From positions 62,001 through 126,000 of the forward strand of contig JAAEQC010000041.1 of assembly GCA_024231905.1 (NCBI GenBank): a DNA stretch of 64,000 nt. The letters are read 5' to 3'. The translations under genes were made by a program, and so were the position numbers. Below, piece by piece: positions 26,137 through 33,490 of the stretch; the stretch's first letter is position 1; every line of letters starts with the position of its first letter. Origin of the DNA: a bacterium. GTDB lineage: Bacteria; Krumholzibacteriota; Krumholzibacteriia; LZORAL124-64-63. A model generated the notes under the pieces. That model searched no databases. It saw nothing but the letters and a program-made list of their open reading frames with translations, and was not told where the DNA came from.

Positions 26137-26730
26137 ATGACCGACCGTGAGTTGCGCATCGAGAAGCGCTGGCTCCTGGCCGCCAAGATCGACCCCGAGA
26201 AGTTCCTCCTATTCTACGAGAAGTACCGTCCTCGCATCTATCGATTCGTGCTGTTGAAGACTCAGAACGAGGACGTGGCGGAAGACCTGACCGCCGAGAT
26301 CTTTCTCCTGGCCCAGAAGGGTCTGTGGAAGTTCCGGTGGCAGGGCGTGACCTTCGGCGGCTGGCTGTACCGCATCGCCGTGAACCTGGTCCGGCACCAG
26401 CACCGGAGCCAGGTCCGCCAAGGGCTGGTCGACCTGGAAAGCGTGCCCGAAATCCGGGCTGACACCACGCATCCGCTGAGCGGCTTGATCGACGACGAGA
26501 ACCGGCGCGCGGTGCAGGAGGCCGTGCTCGATCTGGAAGAAACGACCGCCACGATCTTCCTGCTCCATTACTGGCAGGAGCGCACGACCGAGGAAATCGC
26601 GCTGATCGTGGAGATGCCCGTGGGCACGGTGCGCACGCGCTTGCGCCGGGGACGCGACGAACTGCATAGGATCCTGCGAAAGCGGCTGGGGCATGAAGCT
26701 GACGGTAAGCATGGAAGGGAGGTGACATGA
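26137..26730 (+). CDS. ECF-family RNA polymerase sigma factor
   Basis: 197 residues. Region 2 spans about 24-95 (FLLFYEKYRPRIYRFVLLKT, then EDVAEDLTAEIFLLAQ and FGGWLYRIAVNLVRHQHR). Region 4 spans about 128-185 (LEETTATIFLLHYWQERTTE, then MPVGTVRTRLRRGRDELHR, the helix-turn-helix that reads the -35 box). It overlaps the next gene by ATGA. It would direct transcription of itself and of the radical SAM gene through the matching upstream elements. Confidence 0.9.
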   Translation: MTDRELRIEKRWLLAAKIDPEKFLLFYEKYRPRIYRFVLLKTQNEDVAEDLTAEIFLLAQKGLWKFRWQGVTFGGWLYRIAVNLVRHQHRSQVRQGLVDLESVPEIRADTTHPLSGLIDDENRRAVQEAVLDLEETTATIFLLHYWQERTTEEIALIVEMPVGTVRTRLRRGRDELHRILRKRLGHEADGKHGREVT

Positions 26731-27443
26731 AACTCCCGCTCTACGACGACCAGGACGGATTTATAGGTAGCCTGGCGAAGGATCACCTCGCCGATGCCGA
26801 TCTCCGTCCCGAGGCCGCGGACCGCCTGCGCCGCAAGCTCGATCTCGGATTTGCGCGACAGCGCGTCAGACACCGGCGTATTTCCGCCACCATCACCGCA
26901 TCGATCATCGTCCTGATATCCCTGACAGCCTATCAGACCGACGTGATCAGTACAGCTCTCGACATCGTTTTCGAAAAGATCAACAGTCTAAGCGAACCCA
27001 CATTCGTTTCTGTCTCTACAGAAGACCGCTACGGAAGCCCCCTCGATTCGACAGCAACGTTGGAGGAGCATCGCCTATTCGTAGAGAAGGCTCACGAATT
27101 GAGAATGGCCGGGGAATGGAAAGTCAACAATATCTGGGGCTGGACTCTGCGTGGTTCTACGAGCTACGCGATCACCTACGACGTGGAAATAGACGCCATA
27201 ATCTACAATTACTATGACATCTGGCCCGAAGAAGGATTATCGGAGACAGCCATATCGGACAGGGAGGCGTTCTATGCGGGACCGCAGAATGATATGATCG
27301 CCGATATCCAGGCCGGCACGGCTCAGACCCTACCAGCGGAATCCGTCGCTATTCTCGGCCAACTCTATGAGTTCGACAAATATGCAGCGACCTACCCCGG
27401 CTGGGGCGAGGTCGTCGTCTGGATAGCCATTCCATCCGACTAG
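26727..27443 (+). CDS. single-pass membrane protein, likely anti-sigma partner
   Basis: 238 residues. N-terminal charged cytoplasmic part of about 50 residues (DADLRPEAADRLRRKLDLGF), one membrane helix at about 53-70 (ISATITASIIVLISLTAY), then an external domain of about 165 residues rich in acidic and aromatic residues. Its translational coupling to the sigma gene and this topology fit an anti-sigma factor or sensor, although no zinc-binding ZAS motif (HxxxCxxC) is present. Base composition is less G+C-rich than the flanking genes. Ends 1 bp from the convergent peptide gene. Confidence 0.65.
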   Translation: MKLPLYDDQDGFIGSLAKDHLADADLRPEAADRLRRKLDLGFARQRVRHRRISATITASIIVLISLTAYQTDVISTALDIVFEKINSLSEPTFVSVSTEDRYGSPLDSTATLEEHRLFVEKAHELRMAGEWKVNNIWGWTLRGSTSYAITYDVEIDAIIYNYYDIWPEEGLSETAISDREAFYAGPQNDMIADIQAGTAQTLPAESVAILGQLYEFDKYAATYPGWGEVVVWIAIPSD

Positions 27444-27444
27444 T

Positions 27445-27597
27445 TCAGGCCGTATGGGCGACATCACTCCTGGCTACCGTGACCGGCGGCGGATCGACGT
27501 ACTTCGGACAAGCGGTTTTTGATTCTCCACAAGCGCAAGTACAACCGCTTTCGGTCGTAGGCTTCGCGGGCTTCTTCTCATCGATAGGCTTGTGCAT
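27445..27597 (-). CDS. 50-residue Cys-rich peptide, candidate RiPP precursor
   Basis: Starts at ATG 27597, with a strong ribosome site GGGAGGA 9 bp upstream and a -10-like TATACT at 27643-27648 on the minus strand. The first 18 residues are Lys/Asp/Pro-rich (MHKPIDEKKPAKPTTESG), followed by a cysteine cluster CTCACGESKTAC (Cys19, 21, 23, 30) and PKYVD, then a Pro/Val tail. This leader-plus-Cys-core design is what radical SAM/SPASM thioether-forming enzymes act on, and such an enzyme lies 1.5 kb away. No transport or metal-resistance partner is adjacent. Alternatively a metal-binding peptide. Confidence 0.6.
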   Translation of the reverse strand: MHKPIDEKKPAKPTTESGCTCACGESKTACPKYVDPPPVTVARSDVAHTA

Positions 27598-28247
27598 GGA
27601 TGTCTGTCCTCCCTCGATCACCCCCCAGTGATCGGTGTTCGCAGTATACACGAGGCGAACATATAATGAAATCTAAACTTACCTGTAAGACTGCCTCGAA
27701 CAGACCTGTGGTGAGTCATTATTCGGAAGAGAACGAGACGATCCCGAACTTTTTTGAATCCGTCTCCCCGCGTCGTGCATTGGTACACGTGGACCCGATA
27801 GCAGGGCCCGTGAGCGAGCAACAATCCGGGTTTCCCGTGGGGGATGAAATTCGGACCCAGCGACGAGATTCGGATCTGGGGGTTGGTCCACGCAGCGAAC
27901 ACGTGGACACGCAGCGCGACGGAACTGCGAGCCAGAAGCGCGAGACGCGGCGACAGATGGGCGCTGTCGTTGCGAGTATGGCGAGAGGGGGGTGCAAGCG
28001 GACAGCCCGGGGCTGCCCGCAGCTGGACGGGGTCGCGTACTAGACCCGATCGCGACAACCGTTACCTGACACTACTGGTTCAAGCAGCATAGCTTCAGCC
28101 GGCCTCGTCCAGTGCACTCTTCCCTTTTCGGGTCCAATCTCCTCATCTTCCCGGCTCTGACCGTAGGCTTGCCTTGGCCGACGCCCTCTCCTCCGTCTAT
28201 CATCACCCTGAGAGTCGCCGATTCCTCTTTGGCCCCGGAGCCGTCCC
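27598..28247. other. 650-bp region without a supported gene
   Basis: Holds the promoter of the leftward peptide gene and a third TGAATCC element. Open frames on both strands (for example + 27666-28043 and - 27618-28058) lack family signatures and good ribosome sites, and have irregular, Arg/Ser-rich composition, so I leave them out. It may be remnant DNA at the end of the sigma/maturase island. Confidence 0.45.
27755..27784 (+). promoter_or_regulatory. third partial copy of the ECF-type element
   Basis: CCGAACTTTTTTGAATCCG here matches CCGAATTTTTTGAATCCG before the radical SAM gene, apart from one inserted C. TGAATCC is at 27755-27761. The -10 position reads CATTGGT instead of GATGATA. It points right, towards a region without a clear gene. 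Confidence 0.4.
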
Positions 28248-28586
28248 TTGCACGAGATGTCCATCGTCATGAGCATCCTGGACATGGCCGCCGACCGGGC
28301 ACGCGCCGCCGATGCCCGGGTCATCAACGCCATCGAGATCGAGGTGGGCGGCCTGGCCGGGGTCGAACTGGAGCCCCTGCGCTTCTGCTTCCAGGTGGCG
28401 CGGCGTGACATCGCCCCCGAAGCCGAGTTGATTGTGCATGAGATACCCGGCCGCGGGCGCTGCGCCGGTTGCGGGTCCGAAGCGGCCATGGATTTCGCCT
28501 GGGCCGTCTGCCCCGACTGCGGCGAGGTCGGCCTGGAGGTGCTGCAGGGGCGGGAACTGCGCGTCCGTTCCTTGAGCGTGGACTAG
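28248..28586 (+). CDS. hypA: HypA, hydrogenase nickel-insertion protein
   Basis: 112 residues. TTG start at 28248 yields MHEMSI; the His at position 2 is the nickel ligand of HypA, which argues for TTG over the internal ATG at 28257. Structural zinc site: Cys72-x-x-Cys75 and Cys88-x-x-Cys91. It delivers Ni to the large subunit of [NiFe] hydrogenase together with HypB, whose gene starts 15 bp downstream. Confidence 0.93.
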   Translation: MHEMSIVMSILDMAADRARAADARVINAIEIEVGGLAGVELEPLRFCFQVARRDIAPEAELIVHEIPGRGRCAGCGSEAAMDFAWAVCPDCGEVGLEVLQGRELRVRSLSVD

Positions 28587-28600
28587 AAGGAGAGACCGAC

Positions 28601-29404
28601 ATGTGCGACACCTGCGGCTGCGGCCAGCCGGGCGAGGCGGTGACCTTCCGCAAACCGGGAGACCACCGCTCGGGCCATCCCCACGACCACCATCACCACC
28701 ACGGGCACGACCAGGATCACGAGCCTCCCCACGACCATGATCACGAGCACGGATCGAGGCAACTGGCCGTGGAGCAGGACGTCCTGCAGCAGAACAACTT
28801 GCTGGCCGAACGCAACCGGGGCTGGTTCGCGGCCAAGGGTATCCTCGCACTGAACCTGGTGTCGTCCCCCGGGTCGGGCAAAACGACCCTGCTGGAGCGC
28901 ACCATCGCCGACCTGGGCGCGGAGTTCGCCGTGAGCGTCGTGGAGGGCGACCAGCAGACTCTCAACGACGCCGATCGCATCGCCGCCACGGGCGCCCCGG
29001 TGATCCAGGTGAACACGGGCCACGGCTGCCACCTGGACGCGGCCATGATCCGCCGCGCGGTGGACGAGCTGGACCCGGCGGAGAAATCGGTGGTGATGAT
29101 CGAGAACGTGGGCAACCTGGTCTGCCCGGCCCTCTTCGACCTGGGCGAGTCGGCCAAGGTCGTCATCATCAGCGTCACCGAAGGGGACGACAAGCCCCTC
29201 AAGTACCCCACTATGTTCGCCGCCAGCGACCTCTGCCTCGTCAACAAGATCGACCTGACCCCCTACGTGGACTTCGACCTGGACCGGTGCGAGGAGGCCG
29301 CCCGCTCGGTGAACCCGAAGCTGGAGTTCTGCCGGCTGTCGGCCACCACGGGCGAGGGCATGGACCGCTGGTACGACTGGCTGCGCGCGCGGCGCGAGGC
29401 GTGA
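28601..29404 (+). CDS. hypB: HypB, hydrogenase nickel-incorporation GTPase
   Basis: 267 residues from ATG at 28601 with AAGGAGAG upstream. The N-terminus has the high-affinity Ni motif MCDTCGCG and a His-rich stretch (residues about 22-50) that may store metal. GTPase: P-loop SPGSGKTT (89-96), [15 protein letters not shown] with the metal-site Cys-His, and NKIDLTPY for guanine. It hydrolyses GTP to drive Ni transfer from HypA. Overlaps hypF by GTGA. Confidence 0.95.
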   Translation: MCDTCGCGQPGEAVTFRKPGDHRSGHPHDHHHHHGHDQDHEPPHDHDHEHGSRQLAVEQDVLQQNNLLAERNRGWFAAKGILALNLVSSPGSGKTTLLERTIADLGAEFAVSVVEGDQQTLNDADRIAATGAPVIQVNTGHGCHLDAAMIRRAVDELDPAEKSVVMIENVGNLVCPALFDLGESAKVVIISVTEGDDKPLKYPTMFAASDLCLVNKIDLTPYVDFDLDRCEEAARSVNPKLEFCRLSATTGEGMDRWYDWLRARREA

Positions 29405-31767
29405 CCTTGATTCGCCGACGCCTGCTTGTGAATGGCGTGGTGCAGGGCGTCGGCTTCCGCCCCTTCGTGTACAATCTGGCCCGGGACGAGGACCTGGCCG
29501 GCTTCGTCTCCAACACCAGTGCGGGCGTGGTCATCGAAGTGCAGGGGCCCGTCGCGGTGCTGGACCGCTTCGCCCGACGACTGCGAGCCGAGGAGCCGCC
29601 CCTGGCCCGCATCGTCACGGTGGACGTGGAGGACCTGGAGACCGGACCCGACGACACCTTCCTCATCACTGCCTCCGCCGACACCCCCGGCATCAGCACC
29701 CTCATTCCCCCCGACGTGGCCACCTGCGCCGATTGCCGCCGCGAGGTCCGCAACCCGGAGGACCGCCGCTTCGGCTACCCCTTCACCAACTGCACCAACT
29801 GCGGTCCGCGCTGGACCATCATCGGCCGCATCCCCTACGACCGGCCGTTCACGTCCATGAGACACTTCGCCATGTGCCCCGAGTGCCGGGCCGAGTACGA
29901 CGACCCGGGCGACCGCCGCTTCCACGCCCAACCCAACGCCTGTCCCGAGTGCGGTCCCAAGGTGTGGATCGAGGGCCCCGTGGGCGCCATCCCCGCCGAC
30001 GACGGGCCCCTGACCCAGGCCGCCGACGCCCTGGCGCGGCACGCGGTGGTGGCGGTGAAGGGCCTGGGCGGCTTCCATCTGGCGGTGCGCGCCGACGAAG
30101 AAGAAGCGGTCATACGGTTGCGCCGGCGCAAAAACCGGGCAGGCAAGCCCCTGGCGCTCATGGCCGTGGACGTGGCCGCCGTACGCCGGTTGGCCATCCT
30201 GGACACGGCCGAGGAGGCGCTCCTGACCTCCCCCGCCGCCCCCATCGTGCTCCTGGAGCGCCACGCCGACGCTCCCATCGCCGACGCTGTGGCCCCGGGG
30301 CACCGCCGGCTGGGTATCATGCTCCCGCCCACGCCGCTGCACCAGCTGCTCATGGACCACCTGGCCAGGCTGGACATACCCGCTGCGGTCATGACCAGCG
30401 GCAACCTCGGCGACGAACCCATCTGCATCGACAACCGGGACGCTACCGAACGCCTGTCCGCCGTGGCCGACGCCTTCGTGCTCCACGACCGGGACATCCT
30501 GCGCCGGGCCGACGACTCGGTGGTCCAGGTGGTGGGCGGCGCGCCGCTGGTGTTCCGCCGCAGCCGGGGCTACGCGCCGGTGCCGGTCTTCGTGGAGACC
30601 GGCGACGTGGAGCCCATCCTCGCGGTGGGGCCGGAACTGAAGAACACCGTCTGCCTGCTCAAGGAAGGCCGGGGGTTCCTCAGTCCCCACATCGGCGACC
30701 AGTCCACCCTCGACGCGGTGCAATTCTTCGCCGAGACCGTGGCCACCCTGGAGGACGTACTCGAATGCCGCCCGCGCGTGGTAGCCCACGACCTCCATCC
30801 GGGCTATGCCACCACTCGCTGGGCCCGCGAACGATCCGGCCACGGCCGCGAGCTGATCGCGGTCCAGCACCACCACGCCCACCTGGCGGCGGTCCAGGCC
30901 GAGCACGGTCTGGCCGGCCCGGCGGTGGGCCTGATCATGGACGGCACCGGCTACGGCAGCGACGGCACCATCTGGGGCGGGGAGGTCCTGGTGGGCGACG
31001 CCGGCGGGTTCATCCGAGCCGGCCACTTCGAACAGGTGCCCCTGCCCGGCGGCGACGCGGCCATCCGCGCCCCCTGGCGCCAGGCGGTGAGCTATTTGCG
31101 GCACGTCTACGGTCCCGGTTTCTTCGCCGAACACCCGGCCGAGTTCCCCTTCCAGTCGGACCGTCCCGTGGGCCCGGTGCTGGAAATGCTCCAGCGGGAC
31201 GTGAACTCGCCCCTCACTAGTTCCTGCGGCCGCCTCTTCGACGCCGTGGCCGCCGTGGTCGGTCCCTGGACCGAGGCCACCTACGAGGCCCAGGCGGCCA
31301 TCGAGTTCATGGCCCTCACGGACCACGGACAGACCGCCCGGGCACCGGCCTTCGCCGCGGTACTCGAGGATCTGGACACCTCCCTGGCCGAGACCAGCAG
31401 GGCCGAACCCAACGCCGCCGGTTCCTGCTTCACGCTGCCCGTGGCCTCCTTCCTGCGCGCCGTGCGCGAGGCCCGGCGCGCCGGGCTCGATCCCGACGAG
31501 TTGAGCGCTCGCTTCCACCGCACCCTCATCGACGTCCTGGGCCGGGCCGCGGCCTGGACCTGCGACCATCATGGCCTCGACCAGGTGGTCCTCGGCGGTG
31601 GGGTCTTCCAGAACGAGATCCTGGTCGTCGGCGTGGAGAAGGCCCTCCACGACGCGGGACTCCAGGTGTGGCGCCCGCAGGAATTGCCGGCGGGGGATGG
31701 GGCGGTGGCCCTGGGTCAGGCAGTGGTGGCGGCGGCGGTCCTGCATGCGCGGGCCGAACAGCAATAA
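29401..31767 (+). CDS. hypF: HypF, carbamoyltransferase for hydrogenase cyanide ligands
   Basis: 788 residues with GTG start at 29401 overlapping the hypB stop; upstream in-frame sequence belongs to hypB. Domain order is standard: acylphosphatase ([15 protein letters not shown], residues about 11-25), two zinc fingers (CADC/CTNC and CPEC/CPEC), a YrdC-like domain ([20 protein letters not shown] onward), and a Kae1-like domain ([30 protein letters not shown]). It makes the carbamoyl group passed to the HypE C-terminal Cys. Confidence 0.96.
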   Translation: MTLIRRRLLVNGVVQGVGFRPFVYNLARDEDLAGFVSNTSAGVVIEVQGPVAVLDRFARRLRAEEPPLARIVTVDVEDLETGPDDTFLITASADTPGISTLIPPDVATCADCRREVRNPEDRRFGYPFTNCTNCGPRWTIIGRIPYDRPFTSMRHFAMCPECRAEYDDPGDRRFHAQPNACPECGPKVWIEGPVGAIPADDGPLTQAADALARHAVVAVKGLGGFHLAVRADEEEAVIRLRRRKNRAGKPLALMAVDVAAVRRLAILDTAEEALLTSPAAPIVLLERHADAPIADAVAPGHRRLGIMLPPTPLHQLLMDHLARLDIPAAVMTSGNLGDEPICIDNRDATERLSAVADAFVLHDRDILRRADDSVVQVVGGAPLVFRRSRGYAPVPVFVETGDVEPILAVGPELKNTVCLLKEGRGFLSPHIGDQSTLDAVQFFAETVATLEDVLECRPRVVAHDLHPGYATTRWARERSGHGRELIAVQHHHAHLAAVQAEHGLAGPAVGLIMDGTGYGSDGTIWGGEVLVGDAGGFIRAGHFEQVPLPGGDAAIRAPWRQAVSYLRHVYGPGFFAEHPAEFPFQSDRPVGPVLEMLQRDVNSPLTSSCGRLFDAVAAVVGPWTEATYEAQAAIEFMALTDHGQTARAPAFAAVLEDLDTSLAETSRAEPNAAGSCFTLPVASFLRAVREARRAGLDPDELSARFHRTLIDVLGRAAAWTCDHHGLDQVVLGGGVFQNEILVVGVEKALHDAGLQVWRPQELPAGDGAVALGQAVVAAAVLHARAEQQ

Positions 31768-31934
31768 TCTTTTTTCAGAATCTACTAATTGTGTCGAAAG
31801 CATATCATTCCGCGTCAAACAACGAATGTGACCGGCCGTCCTGAAGACTGCGGCGCCCGTTCCGGGTCCGATCCGCGCGCACGGCCAAACCATCTCAGGG
31901 ACCACCACTGGTCCCGTCATCGGAGGTAGAACGG

Positions 31935-32927
31935 ATGCTCAGTCGCCTGAAGATCGTCATGCTCACCGGATTGATCATCGCCGCGTCCTGCGCGCTCATC
32001 GGCTGCAGCGATGATGATTCCTCGCCCACCAAGACGCCCACCACCATCACGAGCTACGACGAGGTCCACGCCTGGGATTGCGCCACGAGTGTCAGTTGCC
32101 AGGACGTCTTCGATATCGAATTCGCCGCCGGTGCGACCGTCGACTTCTCCGCCACCGAGACCACCGGCAACTCTGTCCTGCAGATCGCCCTCTACGCCCC
32201 CGACAAGGGCCTGGGCGACACGAATCTCTTCACGGAAAACGATCTGGAACTCCGCTGCGGCTTCGTTTCCGGCTGCAGCGCCAACACGGACGGACAGACC
32301 GTCACGGACTTCGTCATCCCCGCCGCCGGCACCTACCGGCTGGCCGTGACGCGTGATTGGGGCGACAGCTGTGGTGGCGACGGCACCTACCGGCTGCTCA
32401 TCGACGCCGACGAGGACTTCAGCGTACCCGACCAGACCGTCGACGACCTGGCTTCCCTGGCCACCGACTGGAACTGCCCCGCCGAGGACGCCATGGTCCA
32501 TGATGAGACCTACGCCTGGTCCTGCGCCACGAGCGTCGACTGCCAGGACGTCTTCGACATCGACTTCGTCGCCGGCACCACCGTGGACATCTCGGCGATC
32601 GACGTGACCGGCAACTCGGTGCTACAGCTCGCCCTCTACGAGCCGGGTATGGCTCTTGGCCGGACGAACCTGCTCACCGGAGACTACGCTGAGTACCGCT
32701 GCGGTTTCGTCTCCGGCTGCGGCAACAACACCGATGGCCAGACGGTCACGGGCCTGACCTTGACGCGAACCGGCACCTACCGGCTCGCGATCACCCGCGA
32801 CTGGGGCGATAGCTGCGGCGGAGTCGGGACCTACCACCTGATCGTCGAGGCCGACGAGCCCATGTGGGTCTTCGATCAGACCATCGACGACGACGCGTCC
32901 GCCGCGTCCAGTTGGACTTGCCCCTGA
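31935..32927 (+). CDS. lipoprotein with two tandem 145-residue repeats
   Basis: 330 residues, lipobox LIGC (Cys24). The mature protein is two similar halves: the first from about residue 42 (SYDEVHAWDCATSVSCQDVF), the second from about 187 (DETYAWSCATSVDCQDVFDI). Both carry RCGFVSGC, NTDGQTVT, TYRLAxTRDWGDSCGG and six cysteines at matching places, probably as disulfides. It resembles pre-peptidase C-terminal (PPC)-like beta-sandwiches. Surface binding role likely; no enzyme motif. Alone between hypF and a terminator. Confidence 0.65.
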   Translation: MLSRLKIVMLTGLIIAASCALIGCSDDDSSPTKTPTTITSYDEVHAWDCATSVSCQDVFDIEFAAGATVDFSATETTGNSVLQIALYAPDKGLGDTNLFTENDLELRCGFVSGCSANTDGQTVTDFVIPAAGTYRLAVTRDWGDSCGGDGTYRLLIDADEDFSVPDQTVDDLASLATDWNCPAEDAMVHDETYAWSCATSVDCQDVFDIDFVAGTTVDISAIDVTGNSVLQLALYEPGMALGRTNLLTGDYAEYRCGFVSGCGNNTDGQTVTGLTLTRTGTYRLAITRDWGDSCGGVGTYHLIVEADEPMWVFDQTIDDDASAASSWTCP

Positions 32928-32954
32928 CCCTGCCACCCTCTATTTCGAACTCCC

Positions 32955-32996
32955 AACCGGCCCGGTCCCCGTGACCGGGTCGGTTGTTTTTCCTTT
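32955..32996 (+). terminator. Rho-independent terminator
   Basis: Arms AACCGGCCCGGTC/GACCGGGTCGGTT (one G-T pair), 5-nt loop, then GTTTTTCCTTT. Follows the repeat lipoprotein gene by 27 bp. Confidence 0.88.
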
Positions 32997-33008
32997 GTTC
33001 ACAACGTC

Positions 33009-33054
33009 TTGACGTATTACGAAAAATCTCGTAATTTATCACGAAACATTTCGT
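33009..33054 (+). promoter_or_regulatory. promoter and operator dyads of the first BlaI/M56 pair
   Basis: TTGACG (33009-33014), a 17-bp spacer and TAATTT (33032-33037) make a good sigma70 promoter. Dyad 1, ATTACGA-N6-TCGTAAT (33016-33035), fills the spacer; dyad 2, ACGAAA-CA-TTTCGT (33041-33054), covers the start site. Both share the half TACGAAA/ACGA, the expected layout for autorepression by the BlaI-type protein encoded next. Confidence 0.75.
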
Positions 33055-33106
33055 ACTTTCCAGCGTAGAGACCATTCGTCACCGCCTGGAAACAGAAGGA
33101 GCACCC

Positions 33107-33490
33107 ATGGCCCGCAAACACACTGGACGACCGACCGACGCCGAACTGGCTCTCCTGTCCGTGCTCTGGGAGCACGGCCCGAGCACCGTCCGCGCCGTCC
33201 ATGACCGTCTCGGGGATGGAGTCGGCTACACCACCGTCCTGAAGACCCTGCAGATCATGACCGAGAAGGGGCTCGTCATCCGCGACGAATCTGCGCGCGC
33301 CCACGTCTACGCCGCGGCCCAGGCCCGGGAGGAGACCCAGGGACGCCTGGTGGTCGACCTGGTGGACCGGGCCTTCGCCGGCTCGGCCTCCAAGCTCGTC
33401 ATGAACGCCCTGTCCGGTCAGCGCGCTTCCCGGGCGGAACTGGACGCCATCCGCCGCTTGCTCGACGACCTCGAGGAGGACGAGTCGTGA
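33107..33490 (+). CDS. BlaI/MecI-type transcriptional repressor (pair 1)
   Basis: 127 residues. Winged-helix N-terminal domain: PTDAELALLSVLWEHGPSTV, then YTTVLKTLQIMTEKGLVIRD, the classic BlaI DNA-reading helix. The C-terminal helix (MNALSGQRASRAELDAIRRL) dimerises. Two dyads in its own promoter are likely operators. GTGA overlap with the M56 gene shows coupling; by analogy the M56 protease senses a signal and cleaves the repressor. Confidence 0.9.
   Translation: MARKHTGRPTDAELALLSVLWEHGPSTVRAVHDRLGDGVGYTTVLKTLQIMTEKGLVIRDESARAHVYAAAQAREETQGRLVVDLVDRAFAGSASKLVMNALSGQRASRAELDAIRRLLDDLEEDES

Noticed and set aside
27618-28058. Open frames on both strands in the 27.6-28.2 kb region (147 and 146 codons)
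   Set aside because: They overlap each other, lack signal, domain or ribosome-site support, and have irregular residue content.
29263-31920. 885-codon open frame on the minus strand across hypF
   Set aside because: Antisense shadow of a certain gene with all HypF motifs; Gly/His/Val-rich composition typical of high-G+C reverse frames.
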